Numbered from the stretch's first letter, positions 1-7,250 are shown. The stretch: DNA of 12,511 nucleotides from Sulfurimonas sp. UBA6792 (GCA_002452425.1 DKFQ01000042.1:1-12511), one strand, 5' to 3'. Translations and numbers: made by a program. The notes: generated from the letters alone by a model not told the origin.

Positions 1-431
1 TAGAGGAGAAAAAGAGCTGCTACAAGTGCCAACGGCTCTCTGTTTTGTTTCATGGGTGCCGTAATATGCCAAAGAAAAAAGAGCATCAAAACAAATGAGC
101 CAAAGAGGTGGATGTTAAATGAGAGCACCCCTAAAGTATCTCCGCCACGATTGCCGATAAAAAAGAGGTACACTCCGCTAAATGTAACAAGGGCAAAAGA
201 GACCAGAAGCATCCAACCATCCACGCTGTTTGTCTTTTTTACAAAATAGTATCTTCGGATATGTTTATAGATAAAAGAGTTCATAAAAAAGAGCATAACA
301 AGGAGAGAGAAGGCTATGTGCAAGGGCTGTACAACTCTAAAAATCTCCCATGAGACGTCAAATAACTTAAGCTGAACCACACCCGAGACGAACATCAAAA
401 ATATAAAAAACTTTACTAAAAATCTCCTCAT
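1..431 (-). CDS. Cytochrome b-like integral membrane protein (partial, C-terminus beyond left edge)
   Basis: The frame is open for 143 codons from the ATG at 429-431 to the left edge, so the gene is truncated by the window. The ATG overlaps the stop of the upstream peroxidase gene (ATGA), a sign of translational coupling. The product is very hydrophobic, with about four membrane segments (roughly residues 4-20, 36-54, 74-92 and 104-124). Histidines lie in or near membrane segments (PLHIAFS, NIHLFGS, LWHITAP), as expected for b-heme ligands, but no exact family is recognised. By context it may be a membrane electron carrier linked to the multiheme peroxidase translated just before it. That role is inference; it could also be a heme-free membrane protein. 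Confidence 0.7.
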   Translation of the reverse strand, partial: MRRFLVKFFIFLMFVSGVVQLKLFDVSWEIFRVVQPLHIAFSLLVMLFFMNSFIYKHIRRYYFVKKTNSVDGWMLLVSFALVTFSGVYLFFIGNRGGDTLGVLSFNIHLFGSFVLMLFFLWHITAPMKQNREPLALVAALFLL

Positions 432-1615
432 TTTGCGCTCCTGTAGTCAACTATATCGCCCTCTAATGTTCTTAAAAATGCAACAATCTCATCAATCTGC
501 TCAAGTGTAAGATGGCGACCGAGTTGGTGTCTTCCCATGATATCCACCGCTTCTCTTATCTTTGGTACTGCGCCGTTGTGAAAATAGGGGGATGTTTTTG
601 TGACATTTCTAAGAATAGGAACCCGAAAAAGGTGTGCATCCTCTTTACCGAGATAGCCGCCGCTGTTTTTAAAAGGAAACTCATCGTCAAGTCGTCTTGG
701 CTCTGGAAAAAATTCAAAATTGAACTTTACATCATAAAGCTGTGCAAACTCTCTAAGTGGAAATCTCTGGATACTCTCGCCTCCAAAAGCTCTGCCAGAG
801 TGGCACCCTTTGCATCCATGGTTGATAAAATTTGCCAATCCTCTCTTGGCTGTGCCGCTCATGGCGGTGTCGTCTCCATCCAAAAATCTGTCATACGCCC
901 CTCTTGTGACAAGCGTTTTTACATACGCTTCAAGCGCTTTTGCGGTGTTCTCAAATGTTATGCCATCCTCAAAAGCCTCTGCAAATAATTTTTGATATCT
1001 TGGATTTTTGGCAAGGGTGGAGTTGATATCTTCTTTGGTCATATTGAGTTTGTGGTGTGCTAGAAGCGAGTTTGCACTCTGCTCTCTTATGGTCGCAACC
1101 TCGCCACTCCATGTAAAATGTTTTGCAAAAGCTGTGTTTAGGATGGTTTGTGTGTTGAGAAGATTTGGATGCACGGTGTCTTTGTCGCCCTGAGAAAAGG
1201 TAAATCTGTCCACCCCGCTTTGGTCTCTTAGATGGCATGCGGCGCAATCGTTGGTTTTTGACTCTTTTTGCGTGAGCATTTGCAACATCGCACCGCTATT
1301 TTTGAGGTCTCTCTCAAAAGAGTGGCAAGTGGCACAGCTTGTTTTGCTGCTTTTTGAGAGATTTGTATCAAAGAAAAGCTCTGCGCCAAGCGTCATCTTC
1401 TCATGCGTTATTGGGTTGGAAACATCGTCCACAAGGGCTTTAAGCCCACTTAAAGAGGAGGGCATCGCTTTGTGCCCCTTTGTTATCGCCAACTCTCTTA
1501 ACGCTGCATCGCTATAGTTTGGAACCTTTTTTGGAGGTGTCAAATAGGCGATAGTTGTCATCGTAGTGATAACGACGATAGCTAAAAGCAGAGTATAAAA
1601 GAGCAGCTTTTTCAT
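428..1615 (-). CDS. Di-heme type cytochrome c peroxidase (CcpA/MauG family) with a third CxxCH heme site
   Basis: A 395-aa periplasmic-side protein with an N-terminal membrane anchor or signal segment (about residues 4-25). It shows the CcpA signature order: LGAELFFDTNLS then CATCH (94-98), the peroxidatic-domain heme, and GCKGCHSGRAF with CKGCH (268-272), the electron-transfer heme. TSPYFHNGAV and M360 in DIMGRHQLG follow, M360 being the likely distal ligand of the second heme. An extra CAACH at 124-128 lies inside the first domain, so three c-type hemes are predicted where two are usual. The family reduces H2O2 to water with electrons from cytochrome c or quinol-linked carriers. The ATG at 1613-1615 directly abuts the stop of the upstream SDR gene, and the stop overlaps the start of the membrane protein downstream, so the three form one operon. 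The substrate (H2O2 or another) is not settled by sequence. Confidence 0.88.
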   Translation of the reverse strand: MKKLLFYTLLLAIVVITTMTTIAYLTPPKKVPNYSDAALRELAITKGHKAMPSSLSGLKALVDDVSNPITHEKMTLGAELFFDTNLSKSSKTSCATCHSFERDLKNSGAMLQMLTQKESKTNDCAACHLRDQSGVDRFTFSQGDKDTVHPNLLNTQTILNTAFAKHFTWSGEVATIREQSANSLLAHHKLNMTKEDINSTLAKNPRYQKLFAEAFEDGITFENTAKALEAYVKTLVTRGAYDRFLDGDDTAMSGTAKRGLANFINHGCKGCHSGRAFGGESIQRFPLREFAQLYDVKFNFEFFPEPRRLDDEFPFKNSGGYLGKEDAHLFRVPILRNVTKTSPYFHNGAVPKIREAVDIMGRHQLGRHLTLEQIDEIVAFLRTLEGDIVDYRSAK

Positions 1616-2428
1616 CTAAAAGCCAAATGTCTCTTTGACTTTTTGCTCAAACGCCTCATCGCTCATGCCCTTTCTCATAGGGACAAATGTCGTCGCCTCG
1701 ACACCAACAGGCACAGCAATAGGAGCATTTTCATCTTCGATAATCATCTTAATTGCATCGGCGATTGGTTGCGGGTTTGGTCCTTCGTTGATGGCTTTTG
1801 CGACTATAGGCACAAAATGAGCCACCAAATCTTTATAAGGCGAATCCTCACTCGTAGTTTTTGCATTTGCCACAAGCCCTTTTTTAACAAAGTTTGTCCC
1901 AAAAAGTCCCGATTCTATAGCATGAACTCTTATACCAAAAGGGAGCGTTTCAAAGCGAAGCGAATCCGTTATGCCCTCAACAGCGTACTTTGAAGCGTTA
2001 TAGTGGGAGAGTAGAGGCAAGCCCATTTTGCCCAAAAACGAACTGATGTTTATGATAACGCCGCTCTTAGCTTCTCTCATGTGCGGCAAAACTTCTCTTG
2101 TAGCCTTAATTAGCCCGAAAACATTTACATCGAACTGATTAAACATCTCCTCATCTGTTCCCTCTTCAAGCGTTGCTAAAAGTCCATAGCCCGCATTGTT
2201 TACAAGAACATCGATTTTACCCTCGTTTTTGATGATTGTTTTTACTGCATTTTTTATGGTATCTGTTTTTGTTACATCTATATAGATATGTTTTAGATTA
2301 CCACTACCCTCCGCAACATTTTCATCTCTTGAACCTGCATAGACCGTATAACCCTTAGACGCTAAAAAGTTAGCACTAAGCGCACCCATTCCAGATGTTG
2401 CACCTGTGATTAGAACTACTTTTGACAT
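1616..2428 (-). CDS. Classical short-chain dehydrogenase/reductase (SDR)
   Basis: A 270-aa classical SDR. Visible are the cofactor loop TGATSGMG (residues 8-15), NNAG (77-80), the catalytic Ser region INISS (about 129-130) and YNASK (Tyr143, Lys147). Arg34, just after the second beta strand (AGSR), suggests preference for NADP(H). The start is well supported by an AAGGAG ribosome site five to six bases before the ATG. It is the first gene of the minus-strand operon that continues into the multiheme peroxidase. The substrate cannot be read from sequence; the family covers many alcohols, ketones and sugars, and nothing in the context fixes it. Confidence 0.88.
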   Translation of the reverse strand: MSKVVLITGATSGMGALSANFLASKGYTVYAGSRDENVAEGSGNLKHIYIDVTKTDTIKNAVKTIIKNEGKIDVLVNNAGYGLLATLEEGTDEEMFNQFDVNVFGLIKATREVLPHMREAKSGVIINISSFLGKMGLPLLSHYNASKYAVEGITDSLRFETLPFGIRVHAIESGLFGTNFVKKGLVANAKTTSEDSPYKDLVAHFVPIVAKAINEGPNPQPIADAIKMIIEDENAPIAVPVGVEATTFVPMRKGMSDEAFEQKVKETFGF

Positions 2429-2455
2429 AAAAACTCCTTATGATTTGATGCGTAA

Positions 2456-2461
2456 AGTATA
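2456..2461 (-). promoter_or_regulatory. Probable -10 element for the SDR-peroxidase operon
   Basis: On the minus strand the hexamer reads TATACT, a close match to the sigma-70 TATAAT box. It lies about 28 bp before the SDR start with an A/T-rich stretch upstream. No convincing -35 box is seen, which is common in Campylobacterota promoters. Confidence 0.4.
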
Positions 2462-2534
2462 GGGTAAAAAGATTAATTTGGGTTTGTGTTTTGCAAAAAT
2501 TGCATAAGTTTTTTAAGGAGTTTGAGACTATTAC

Positions 2535-2564
2535 CTGACATTAAGCAAATGATATTATTATACC
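2535..2564 (+). promoter_or_regulatory. Probable promoter for the TrpD2-like gene and MFS transporter
   Basis: CTGACA (2535-2540) resembles a -35 box. It is followed after 18 bases by TATACC (2559-2564) inside an A/T-rich stretch, about 35 bp before the ATG at 2600. The -10 match is only partial, so the exact start of transcription is uncertain. Confidence 0.35.
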
Positions 2565-2599
2565 GCCGAAGAAAAAAATTGTAAAAACAGAGAGAAATA

Positions 2600-3496
2600 A
2601 TGGACTTTTTTAAATATATTCATGCGGTAGGGACGGGCGAAAAAGGCAATCGTGATTTGACTTTGCAAGAGGCAAAGGACATGATGGAACAGGTTTTAAA
2701 GCAAGAGGTTTATCCTGAACAAGCTGCTGCTTTTTTACTTGGATGGAGGCTCAAACCTGAGACAACGGATGAGTTTAGAGGTGTTGTAGAGGCGTGTGAT
2801 GGGTTTATCAAAGAGATGCCAGTGGCGAACTCGCTAGAGCTTGGATACCCATTTGACGGAAAGGCAAACAATCCTTTTATTTTTCCACTTGTTGCTAAAA
2901 TGCTTGAAAATTCCGAGCTTCATCTTGTAGTCACTGGTGATGATTTGGCACCAGCAAAGGCGGGGATTACCTTAAAAGAGGTAGCTACTCACATTGAACT
3001 CGGTAAAAATTTACACTATTTTGACAGAGCTGACTTTTTTAAAGAGATGCATGACCTCACACCGCTTCGTATGCGTCTTGGGCTTAGAACAGGGCTTAAC
3101 ACTATTGAAAAATTGACGAAAGTTGCTAAGAGTGAGTACGCTATTACGGGTGTTTTTCACAAACCTTTTGTAAAAAAATATATTGACGCTTTTGCGGACA
3201 GATATAAGAGATTGGCGCTTATTCAGGGAAATGAGGGGACGCCGGAGCTCTTTAGCAAGGGGAGGTTGTGGATCGCGGATGGCAGTGATGTAGAAGAGAT
3301 TATTGTAGATCCTGAGTACTATGGAGTAAACTACACAAAATCTTGGGAGAAAATCTCTTTGGAGGAGTCTTTAGAACAGATAAACAACCCCTCTGATGAA
3401 TTTTTAAAACTTGCACGACTCAACGCCGCTGTCTATCTTTTTGTGGCACAAAAGGCTAAAACGATAGAAGAAGCTTACGAAAAACTCAATGGATAA
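2600..3496 (+). CDS. TrpD2/YbiB-like protein of the anthranilate phosphoribosyltransferase fold
   Basis: A 298-aa protein of the glycosyltransferase family 3 / nucleoside phosphorylase II fold. The N-terminal helical domain (about 1-70, LTLQEAKDMMEQVLKQ through FLLGWRLKPETTDEFRG) matches that of TrpD. The segment RLGLRTGLNTIEKL (about 159-172) corresponds to the TrpD RTxxNxxxPL region. However, the PRPP-binding GTGGD motif is missing: the place holds YPFDGKANNPFIFPLVA. This resembles the YNGARRxPNLTPLLA stretch of the YbiB/TrpD2 branch, whose characterised E. coli member binds nucleic acid rather than making tryptophan. It is therefore unlikely to be TrpD, and no other trp gene is nearby. The stop lies inside the start of the MFS gene (8-bp overlap), so the two are co-translated. 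Confidence 0.75.
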   Translation: MDFFKYIHAVGTGEKGNRDLTLQEAKDMMEQVLKQEVYPEQAAAFLLGWRLKPETTDEFRGVVEACDGFIKEMPVANSLELGYPFDGKANNPFIFPLVAKMLENSELHLVVTGDDLAPAKAGITLKEVATHIELGKNLHYFDRADFFKEMHDLTPLRMRLGLRTGLNTIEKLTKVAKSEYAITGVFHKPFVKKYIDAFADRYKRLALIQGNEGTPELFSKGRLWIADGSDVEEIIVDPEYYGVNYTKSWEKISLEESLEQINNPSDEFLKLARLNAAVYLFVAQKAKTIEEAYEKLNG

Positions 3497-4709
3497 ATTT
3501 TCCAGCCATCTGAAAAACATTTTACATGGCTTCTTTTTGGCGATAGGAACGACTATCGCTGAACCCTCTACTATCTTGCCTCTCATCGTCAACTATTTTG
3601 GCGGAAGTTCTATGCTTGTGGGATTTTTTGCGGCACTTCTTCGTGGCGGAGCGGTCATTGTGCAGCTTTTTGCCGCCTTTCATGCACAGAGTTACAAGCG
3701 GATGATGCCTTATCTGCGTAGAATATTTTTTGTCCGATTTTTCTCATGGTTTCTCATCGGTGTTGCGATTCTCCTTTTTGGCGAAAACTATCCCAACCTA
3801 ACCCTCGCTTCCATAGGTTTTGGGCTCTTTCTCTTCTCCTTCAGTGCGGGATTTGCGGCGATTTACTTTCGGGAAATTATGGCAAAGATATTTTCACATA
3901 AGTTTCGTGGCAAAACGATGGCGTACAGACAGTTTTTCAGTGCGGTGGGTGGGCTAATCAGCGGTGCGCTTGCGGCTTGGATTTTGGAGTCGTTTGAGGC
4001 ACCACAAAGTTATGGTTACCTCTTTGTCATCAGCTCTTTTATCATGGCTTTGGGCTACATAGCGTTTGCTTTGGTGGATGAACCTGAGAAAGAGGAGGTT
4101 TCAAAAAGAGAGAGTTCTTTTAAAAAGTTTTTGCAAAACTCCCTCTCCATCCTCAAAGCAGATAAAAATTTTCAGACGCAAGTAACCACTTTTTTCTTAG
4201 CGTACGGCTATCTTATCGCTCTGCCTTTTATTATACTCGATGCGCAGCAAAAGATAAATCTTGACGGTGTGGCGATAGGCTCACTCATCACAACGCAGAT
4301 GGTCGGAGCGATGCTTAGTAACTTTTTATGGGGAAATTTGAGCGGTAACGGACGTAATATTGCTGTGGCAAAAGTGGCGATTTCACTACAAATCGTCGCT
4401 ATTTTACTTGCATTTGTAGCATCTTCGCTCTATGCGTATATGCTTATCTTCTTTTTAGTGGGTGCTTCTATGGATGGAAATCGCATCGCTTCAAGCAACC
4501 TCATACTTAAGCTTGCTCCAGCGGATAAAAGACCCGTTTACATAGCACTTCAGATGAATATCGTCTCTTTGGGGATGTTTTTCTCTATCATTGGCGGGGT
4601 TGTTTTGCACTACACAAACTACACACTGCTCTACTCACTCGCAACTGGAGTGCTTTTGGCAGCGCTTTTTTTGTCATTTCGTTTAACAGAGGGAAAAACA
4701 GAGGCTTAA
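3489..4709 (+). CDS. Major facilitator superfamily transporter
   Basis: A 406-aa hydrophobic protein of the usual MFS length with about 12 membrane segments in two halves. A charged cytoplasmic loop between them (about residues 197-215, EPEKEEVSKRESSFKK) marks the centre. The loop FREIMAKIFSHKFRGKTMAYRQF is rich in basic residues, as in cytoplasmic MFS loops. The ATG at 3489 overlaps the end of the TrpD2-like gene by 8 bp and has no strong ribosome site of its own, consistent with coupled translation. The 3' end overlaps the convergent gene at 4706 by four bases (TTAA). The substrate and direction of transport cannot be told from sequence. Confidence 0.85.
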   Translation: MDKFSSHLKNILHGFFLAIGTTIAEPSTILPLIVNYFGGSSMLVGFFAALLRGGAVIVQLFAAFHAQSYKRMMPYLRRIFFVRFFSWFLIGVAILLFGENYPNLTLASIGFGLFLFSFSAGFAAIYFREIMAKIFSHKFRGKTMAYRQFFSAVGGLISGALAAWILESFEAPQSYGYLFVISSFIMALGYIAFALVDEPEKEEVSKRESSFKKFLQNSLSILKADKNFQTQVTTFFLAYGYLIALPFIILDAQQKINLDGVAIGSLITTQMVGAMLSNFLWGNLSGNGRNIAVAKVAISLQIVAILLAFVASSLYAYMLIFFLVGASMDGNRIASSNLILKLAPADKRPVYIALQMNIVSLGMFFSIIGGVVLHYTNYTLLYSLATGVLLAALFLSFRLTEGKTEA

Positions 4710-5089
4710 ATCCCAAAAAAGGTTTTAAGAAACTCTCTCTCTTTTTCATTTTGGATAAGAACTTTTCCAAGAAGTTCACCTTTTTCACTCATAATCGAGA
4801 CTTCGTTACCCTCAACTCTAAGATACTCTTTGCCCCATTTTTTTTCTAGTTCGTCAAGTCTGTGGTACAAATCGCTTGCGTTTGGCTTCTCTTTGGTATC
4901 GTAACGTTTATCAATGATAGTGAGTCCACCAATCCTCTTTTCTACAAGAAAAGGGCTGTAAGCTTTGATCTCCATATAGATGCGATCCTCTTTTGCTTCT
5001 GGCATTGCTCTTTGCATTGAGAGCGTTCCTAAAATCAAAAAAGCTGTAAAAAATCCGAAAATTAGAGCCTTCTTTAAAGTTGTATTCAT
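4706..5089 (-). CDS. Small membrane-anchored hypothetical protein
   Basis: A 127-aa protein that I do not recognise. It has an N-terminal hydrophobic segment (about residues 7-25) that would act as a signal anchor. A mostly charged soluble domain follows (YMEIKAYSPFLVEKRIGG, then a helical KPNASDLYHRLDELEKKWG), presumably on the periplasmic side. The ATG overlaps the stop of the siroheme synthase gene (ATGA) and is preceded by AGGAG, so the two genes form one transcript. Its tail overlaps the convergent MFS gene by four bases. Coupling to siroheme synthesis suggests a link to nitrite or sulfite metabolism, but that is inference from position only. Confidence 0.75.
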   Translation of the reverse strand: MNTTLKKALIFGFFTAFLILGTLSMQRAMPEAKEDRIYMEIKAYSPFLVEKRIGGLTIIDKRYDTKEKPNASDLYHRLDELEKKWGKEYLRVEGNEVSIMSEKGELLGKVLIQNEKEREFLKTFFGI

Positions 5090-5658
5090 CCGTTTCTCCT
5101 ATGTTTTTTTATATATTCTTGCGCTTTTTCTTGAAGCATCTTCATTCTCTCTTTGCCTTTTGGCAGTTTTTCTCGAAGCGCTCTCATCTCTTGGAGAAAA
5201 ATCCCTATATCGCTTGGAATGCAGGATTCAAAGTAGTTTTTAAGTACTTTTGCTACAGCAGGAGATGCACCAGAAGTCGAAATAGCGATAGTCAAATCAT
5301 CTTTTTTGATGGTAGAGCCAAAGATAAAATCACAATACTCTGTAGCATCGACACAATTGCAAAGGCAATTATACCCTCTTGACTCTTTAAATATCTCCGC
5401 TTGAAGCGCAATGTTGTCCACTGCTACAACGACGATGTCAAAATCTGCAACATCACCTTGTTCATACCCTCTTTGCGCTAAAGAGAGGCTGTGCGCTTCT
5501 ATGAGACGCTCTGTTTCATCACATAAAATGGGAGCTATGACGGAGATATTTGTAGTAAAATCTAAAAGATGACGCAATTTCACAGAGGCGACTAAACCAC
5601 CTCCAACAAGAAGAATTTTTCTGTTTTGGAGGTTTAAAAAGGTAGGAAAATAGCTCAA
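5086..5658 (-). CDS. Precorrin-2 dehydrogenase / sirohydrochlorin ferrochelatase (CysG N-terminal, Met8/SirC type)
   Basis: A 190-aa enzyme that oxidises precorrin-2 to sirohydrochlorin with NAD+ and may also insert iron to give siroheme. The Rossmann motif ILLVGGGLVASVKLRHLL (15-32) is diagnostic. NCVDATEYCDFIF places Asp104 at the position of the essential Asp104 of Salmonella CysG, and TIAISTSGASPAVAKVLK (123-140) is the substrate-region signature. There is no methyltransferase domain, so uroporphyrinogen methylation must be encoded elsewhere. The start is TTG at 5656-5658 with AGAGG just upstream; it puts the Rossmann strand at the usual distance and there is no in-frame ATG upstream. It is divergent from the siroheme decarboxylase and shares a regulatory region with it. 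Confidence 0.92.
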   Translation of the reverse strand: MSYFPTFLNLQNRKILLVGGGLVASVKLRHLLDFTTNISVIAPILCDETERLIEAHSLSLAQRGYEQGDVADFDIVVVAVDNIALQAEIFKESRGYNCLCNCVDATEYCDFIFGSTIKKDDLTIAISTSGASPAVAKVLKNYFESCIPSDIGIFLQEMRALREKLPKGKERMKMLQEKAQEYIKKHRRNG

Positions 5659-5701
5659 AATACCTCTTTTTCTCTTTTTTTTCTCTTTTGTTATCTCCGA
5701 T

Positions 5702-5707
5702 ATAATA
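5702..5707 (-). promoter_or_regulatory. -10 element of the leftward siroheme synthase promoter
   Basis: The minus strand reads TATTAT, one mismatch from the consensus. It would start transcription near 5695, about 37 bp before the TTG start. The centre of the FNR-type palindrome then falls about 42.5 bp upstream, one base from the classical activating position. Confidence 0.5.
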
Positions 5708-5730
5708 CCATACTTTTTTCAAATCCTTTG

Positions 5731-5744
5731 TTGATGGACATCAA
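5731..5744. promoter_or_regulatory. FNR/DNR-type operator between siroheme synthase and siroheme decarboxylase
   Basis: TTGATGGACATCAA is a perfect TTGAT-N4-ATCAA palindrome, the consensus bound by Fnr and by the related denitrification regulators Dnr/NnrR of the Crp/Fnr family. Its centre (5737.5) is 41.5 bp from the predicted rightward transcription start and about 42.5 bp from the leftward one. That is the classical class II activator position. Both flanking genes are in siroheme and heme d1 synthesis, in keeping with anaerobic or NO-dependent induction. Which Crp/Fnr protein binds cannot be told here. Confidence 0.75.
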
Positions 5745-5766
5745 CTGAGATTAATTGAAATGAGGT

Positions 5767-5772
5767 TACAAT
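5767..5772 (+). promoter_or_regulatory. -10 element of the rightward siroheme decarboxylase promoter
   Basis: TACAAT is one mismatch from TATAAT, with a predicted start near 5779. It lies exactly 29.5 bases from the centre of the FNR-type palindrome, the spacing expected for class II activation. No separate -35 box is apparent, as expected if the regulator replaces it. Confidence 0.6.
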
Positions 5773-5835
5773 CGACAAACTAAAAGCGGGTTCTTAACAA
5801 AAGAGCTCCAATCAAAAAATGGATGAGAACTAGAG

Positions 5836-6843
5836 ATGAAAGATGAAATATTATCGCGTATTCAAAAGAAATTTCCTTTGGTTGCAAGACCATTTGAAGT
5901 AATTGCTGATGAGCTGGGTATGAGTGAAGATGAGGTTCTTGCTATTTTACAAGAGCAGAAAAAAGCAAATATAGTACGTCAAACGTCAGCTATTTTTGAC
6001 ACAAAAAGATTAGGTTATGTCTCCTCTTTGGTTGCATTTAAAATCGCGCCCCAAAAAATCAGCGATGCGGTCAAGATTATCAACTCGCATCCGGGGATTT
6101 CGCACAACTATGAGAGAAATCATGATTTTAACATCTGGTTTACGCTTGCAGTTGCTCCAAACTCTAAGCTAGGTCTTCAAAAGACAGTTGAGCTGCTTGC
6201 CGTGTTGACAAAAGCGGATGATTTTATCATTCTGCCGACACTCAAACTCTTTAAAATCAATGTCAAACTCAATACAACCGGAAAAGATGAGAAAAAAGAG
6301 GAGGTAAAACGAGTACAGCATAAAGAGATAGAACTCACTCCGCTGCACCACTCCATTATCCGCTATGCTCAAAACGATATCGAATTTGTGCATGAGCCTT
6401 TTAAAAAGATAGTTGATGCCATAGGGATAGATTATGATACCTTTTTTGGCGCACTTGACGAGCTTCAAGAGGCGGGTGTTATGAGACGTTTTGCTTCTAT
6501 TCTTAACCATAGAAAAGCAGGATTTAGCGCAAATGCTATGGTTGTTTGGGATGTGGACGAGCAAAACGGAGAAATGATAGGCGAAAAGGCTGCTGCATTT
6601 AGTGCCGTTTCTCACTGCTACCTTCGCCCAAAATATCCAAACTGGCCTTACAACCTCTTTACTATGGTACATGGAAAGAGCGAGGAAGAGACAAATAGCA
6701 TCATAGAAGAGATGGCTGCTGAGATTGATGCAAAAAGTCATATGCCGCTTTATAGCTCACGCGAGTTTAAAAAGGTGCGCATAGAGTATTTTACTCCCGA
6801 GTTTGAAGCTTGGGAAGAGAAATATAGTGAGGCAAAGGAGTAG
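5836..6843 (+). CDS. nirDL: Fused two-domain siroheme decarboxylase (NirDL / AhbA-AhbB type)
   Basis: A 335-aa protein made of two tandem Lrp/AsnC-like units (about 1-145 and 166-330) joined by a charged linker (about 148-165). Each unit has a helix-turn-helix-like start and then a ligand domain. Unit 1 carries GISHNYERNHDFNIWFTLA (His90, Arg94, His96); unit 2 carries AVSHCYLRPKYPNWPYNLF (His260, Arg264). These are the substrate-site signatures of siroheme decarboxylases, not of amino-acid regulators. The family removes two acetate carboxyls from siroheme to give 12,18-didecarboxysiroheme, a precursor of heme d1 (NirDLGH) or of heme b in the alternative pathway (AhbAB). NirDL fusions are known in denitrifiers. 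Siroheme synthase next door and the FNR-type site upstream favour the heme d1 role for a cd1 nitrite reductase, though no nirS is in the window. It may often be annotated as an AsnC regulator. Confidence 0.88.
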   Translation: MKDEILSRIQKKFPLVARPFEVIADELGMSEDEVLAILQEQKKANIVRQTSAIFDTKRLGYVSSLVAFKIAPQKISDAVKIINSHPGISHNYERNHDFNIWFTLAVAPNSKLGLQKTVELLAVLTKADDFIILPTLKLFKINVKLNTTGKDEKKEEVKRVQHKEIELTPLHHSIIRYAQNDIEFVHEPFKKIVDAIGIDYDTFFGALDELQEAGVMRRFASILNHRKAGFSANAMVVWDVDEQNGEMIGEKAAAFSAVSHCYLRPKYPNWPYNLFTMVHGKSEEETNSIIEEMAAEIDAKSHMPLYSSREFKKVRIEYFTPEFEAWEEKYSEAKE

Positions 6844-6845
6844 AT

Positions 6846-7250
6846 ATGCAACTTTTTTTAGAGCTAGAGATAGTCTATATCGTTATAGGGATTTTTATTT
6901 TGAGTGTGACTGCAGTTGTTACAACAAGAGATTTTATGCCAAAGGGTGCATTTAAAAAAGGGATGATTTCAGTGGGTATCGTCGTCTCTATGATGGTGGC
7001 ATTTCACTACACAATTACAGTAAAAAGAATGAATGGAGTTGAGGCGCTTTTCAATGTGGGAGAGACCATCATCTGTGAAAACAAGATGCAAAGAACCATC
7101 TCAAAATCTGTACTTCTCTCACAAAGCTTAGGGTGGAGACTTGAAGATCACCTCTTTAAACATGATGACTATATCAGAGATTTTCATACTTCTCGCTGCG
7201 TTGACTGGAAGGGAAGTGATGTGTTTCAAGAAGAGAATCAAACGAAATGA
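6846..7250 (+). CDS. Small two-helix membrane protein downstream of siroheme decarboxylase
   Basis: A 134-aa protein of no recognised family. Two membrane helices are visible (about residues 8-27 and 39-57), then a soluble tail of about 75 residues with Cys77, Cys118 and several histidines (DHLFKHDD, DFHTSRC). The start is two bases after the siroheme decarboxylase stop, and the ribosome site (AAGGAG) lies in the last codons of that gene. Its own stop overlaps the next start (ATGA), so translation is coupled in both directions. A role in nitrite or NO respiration, or in handling the tetrapyrrole, is possible from position only. Confidence 0.78.
   Translation: MQLFLELEIVYIVIGIFILSVTAVVTTRDFMPKGAFKKGMISVGIVVSMMVAFHYTITVKRMNGVEALFNVGETIICENKMQRTISKSVLLSQSLGWRLEDHLFKHDDYIRDFHTSRCVDWKGSDVFQEENQTK

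Noticed and set aside
512..988. 158-codon plus-strand open frame
   Set aside because: Antisense to the multiheme peroxidase, including its third heme site; no ribosome site or recognisable features.
2600..3496. Calling the TrpD-like gene a true trpD of tryptophan synthesis
   Set aside because: The GTGGD PRPP-binding motif is missing and no other trp genes are near.
5700..5706. Plus-strand TATAAT at 5701-5706 as a rightward promoter
   Set aside because: It would place the FNR-type box downstream of the transcription start; the TACAAT at 5767 fits the activator spacing exactly, and the same bases serve better as the leftward -10.
6169..6741. 190-codon minus-strand open frame
   Set aside because: It lies wholly antisense to the well-supported siroheme decarboxylase, and its product has no family features; it is a shadow frame.
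5836..6843. Reading the 335-aa protein as an Lrp/AsnC transcription regulator
   Set aside because: Both halves carry the siroheme decarboxylase signatures (HNYER, HCYLR) and it neighbours siroheme synthase; a tandem duplicated Lrp fold of this length is typical of NirDL-type enzymes.
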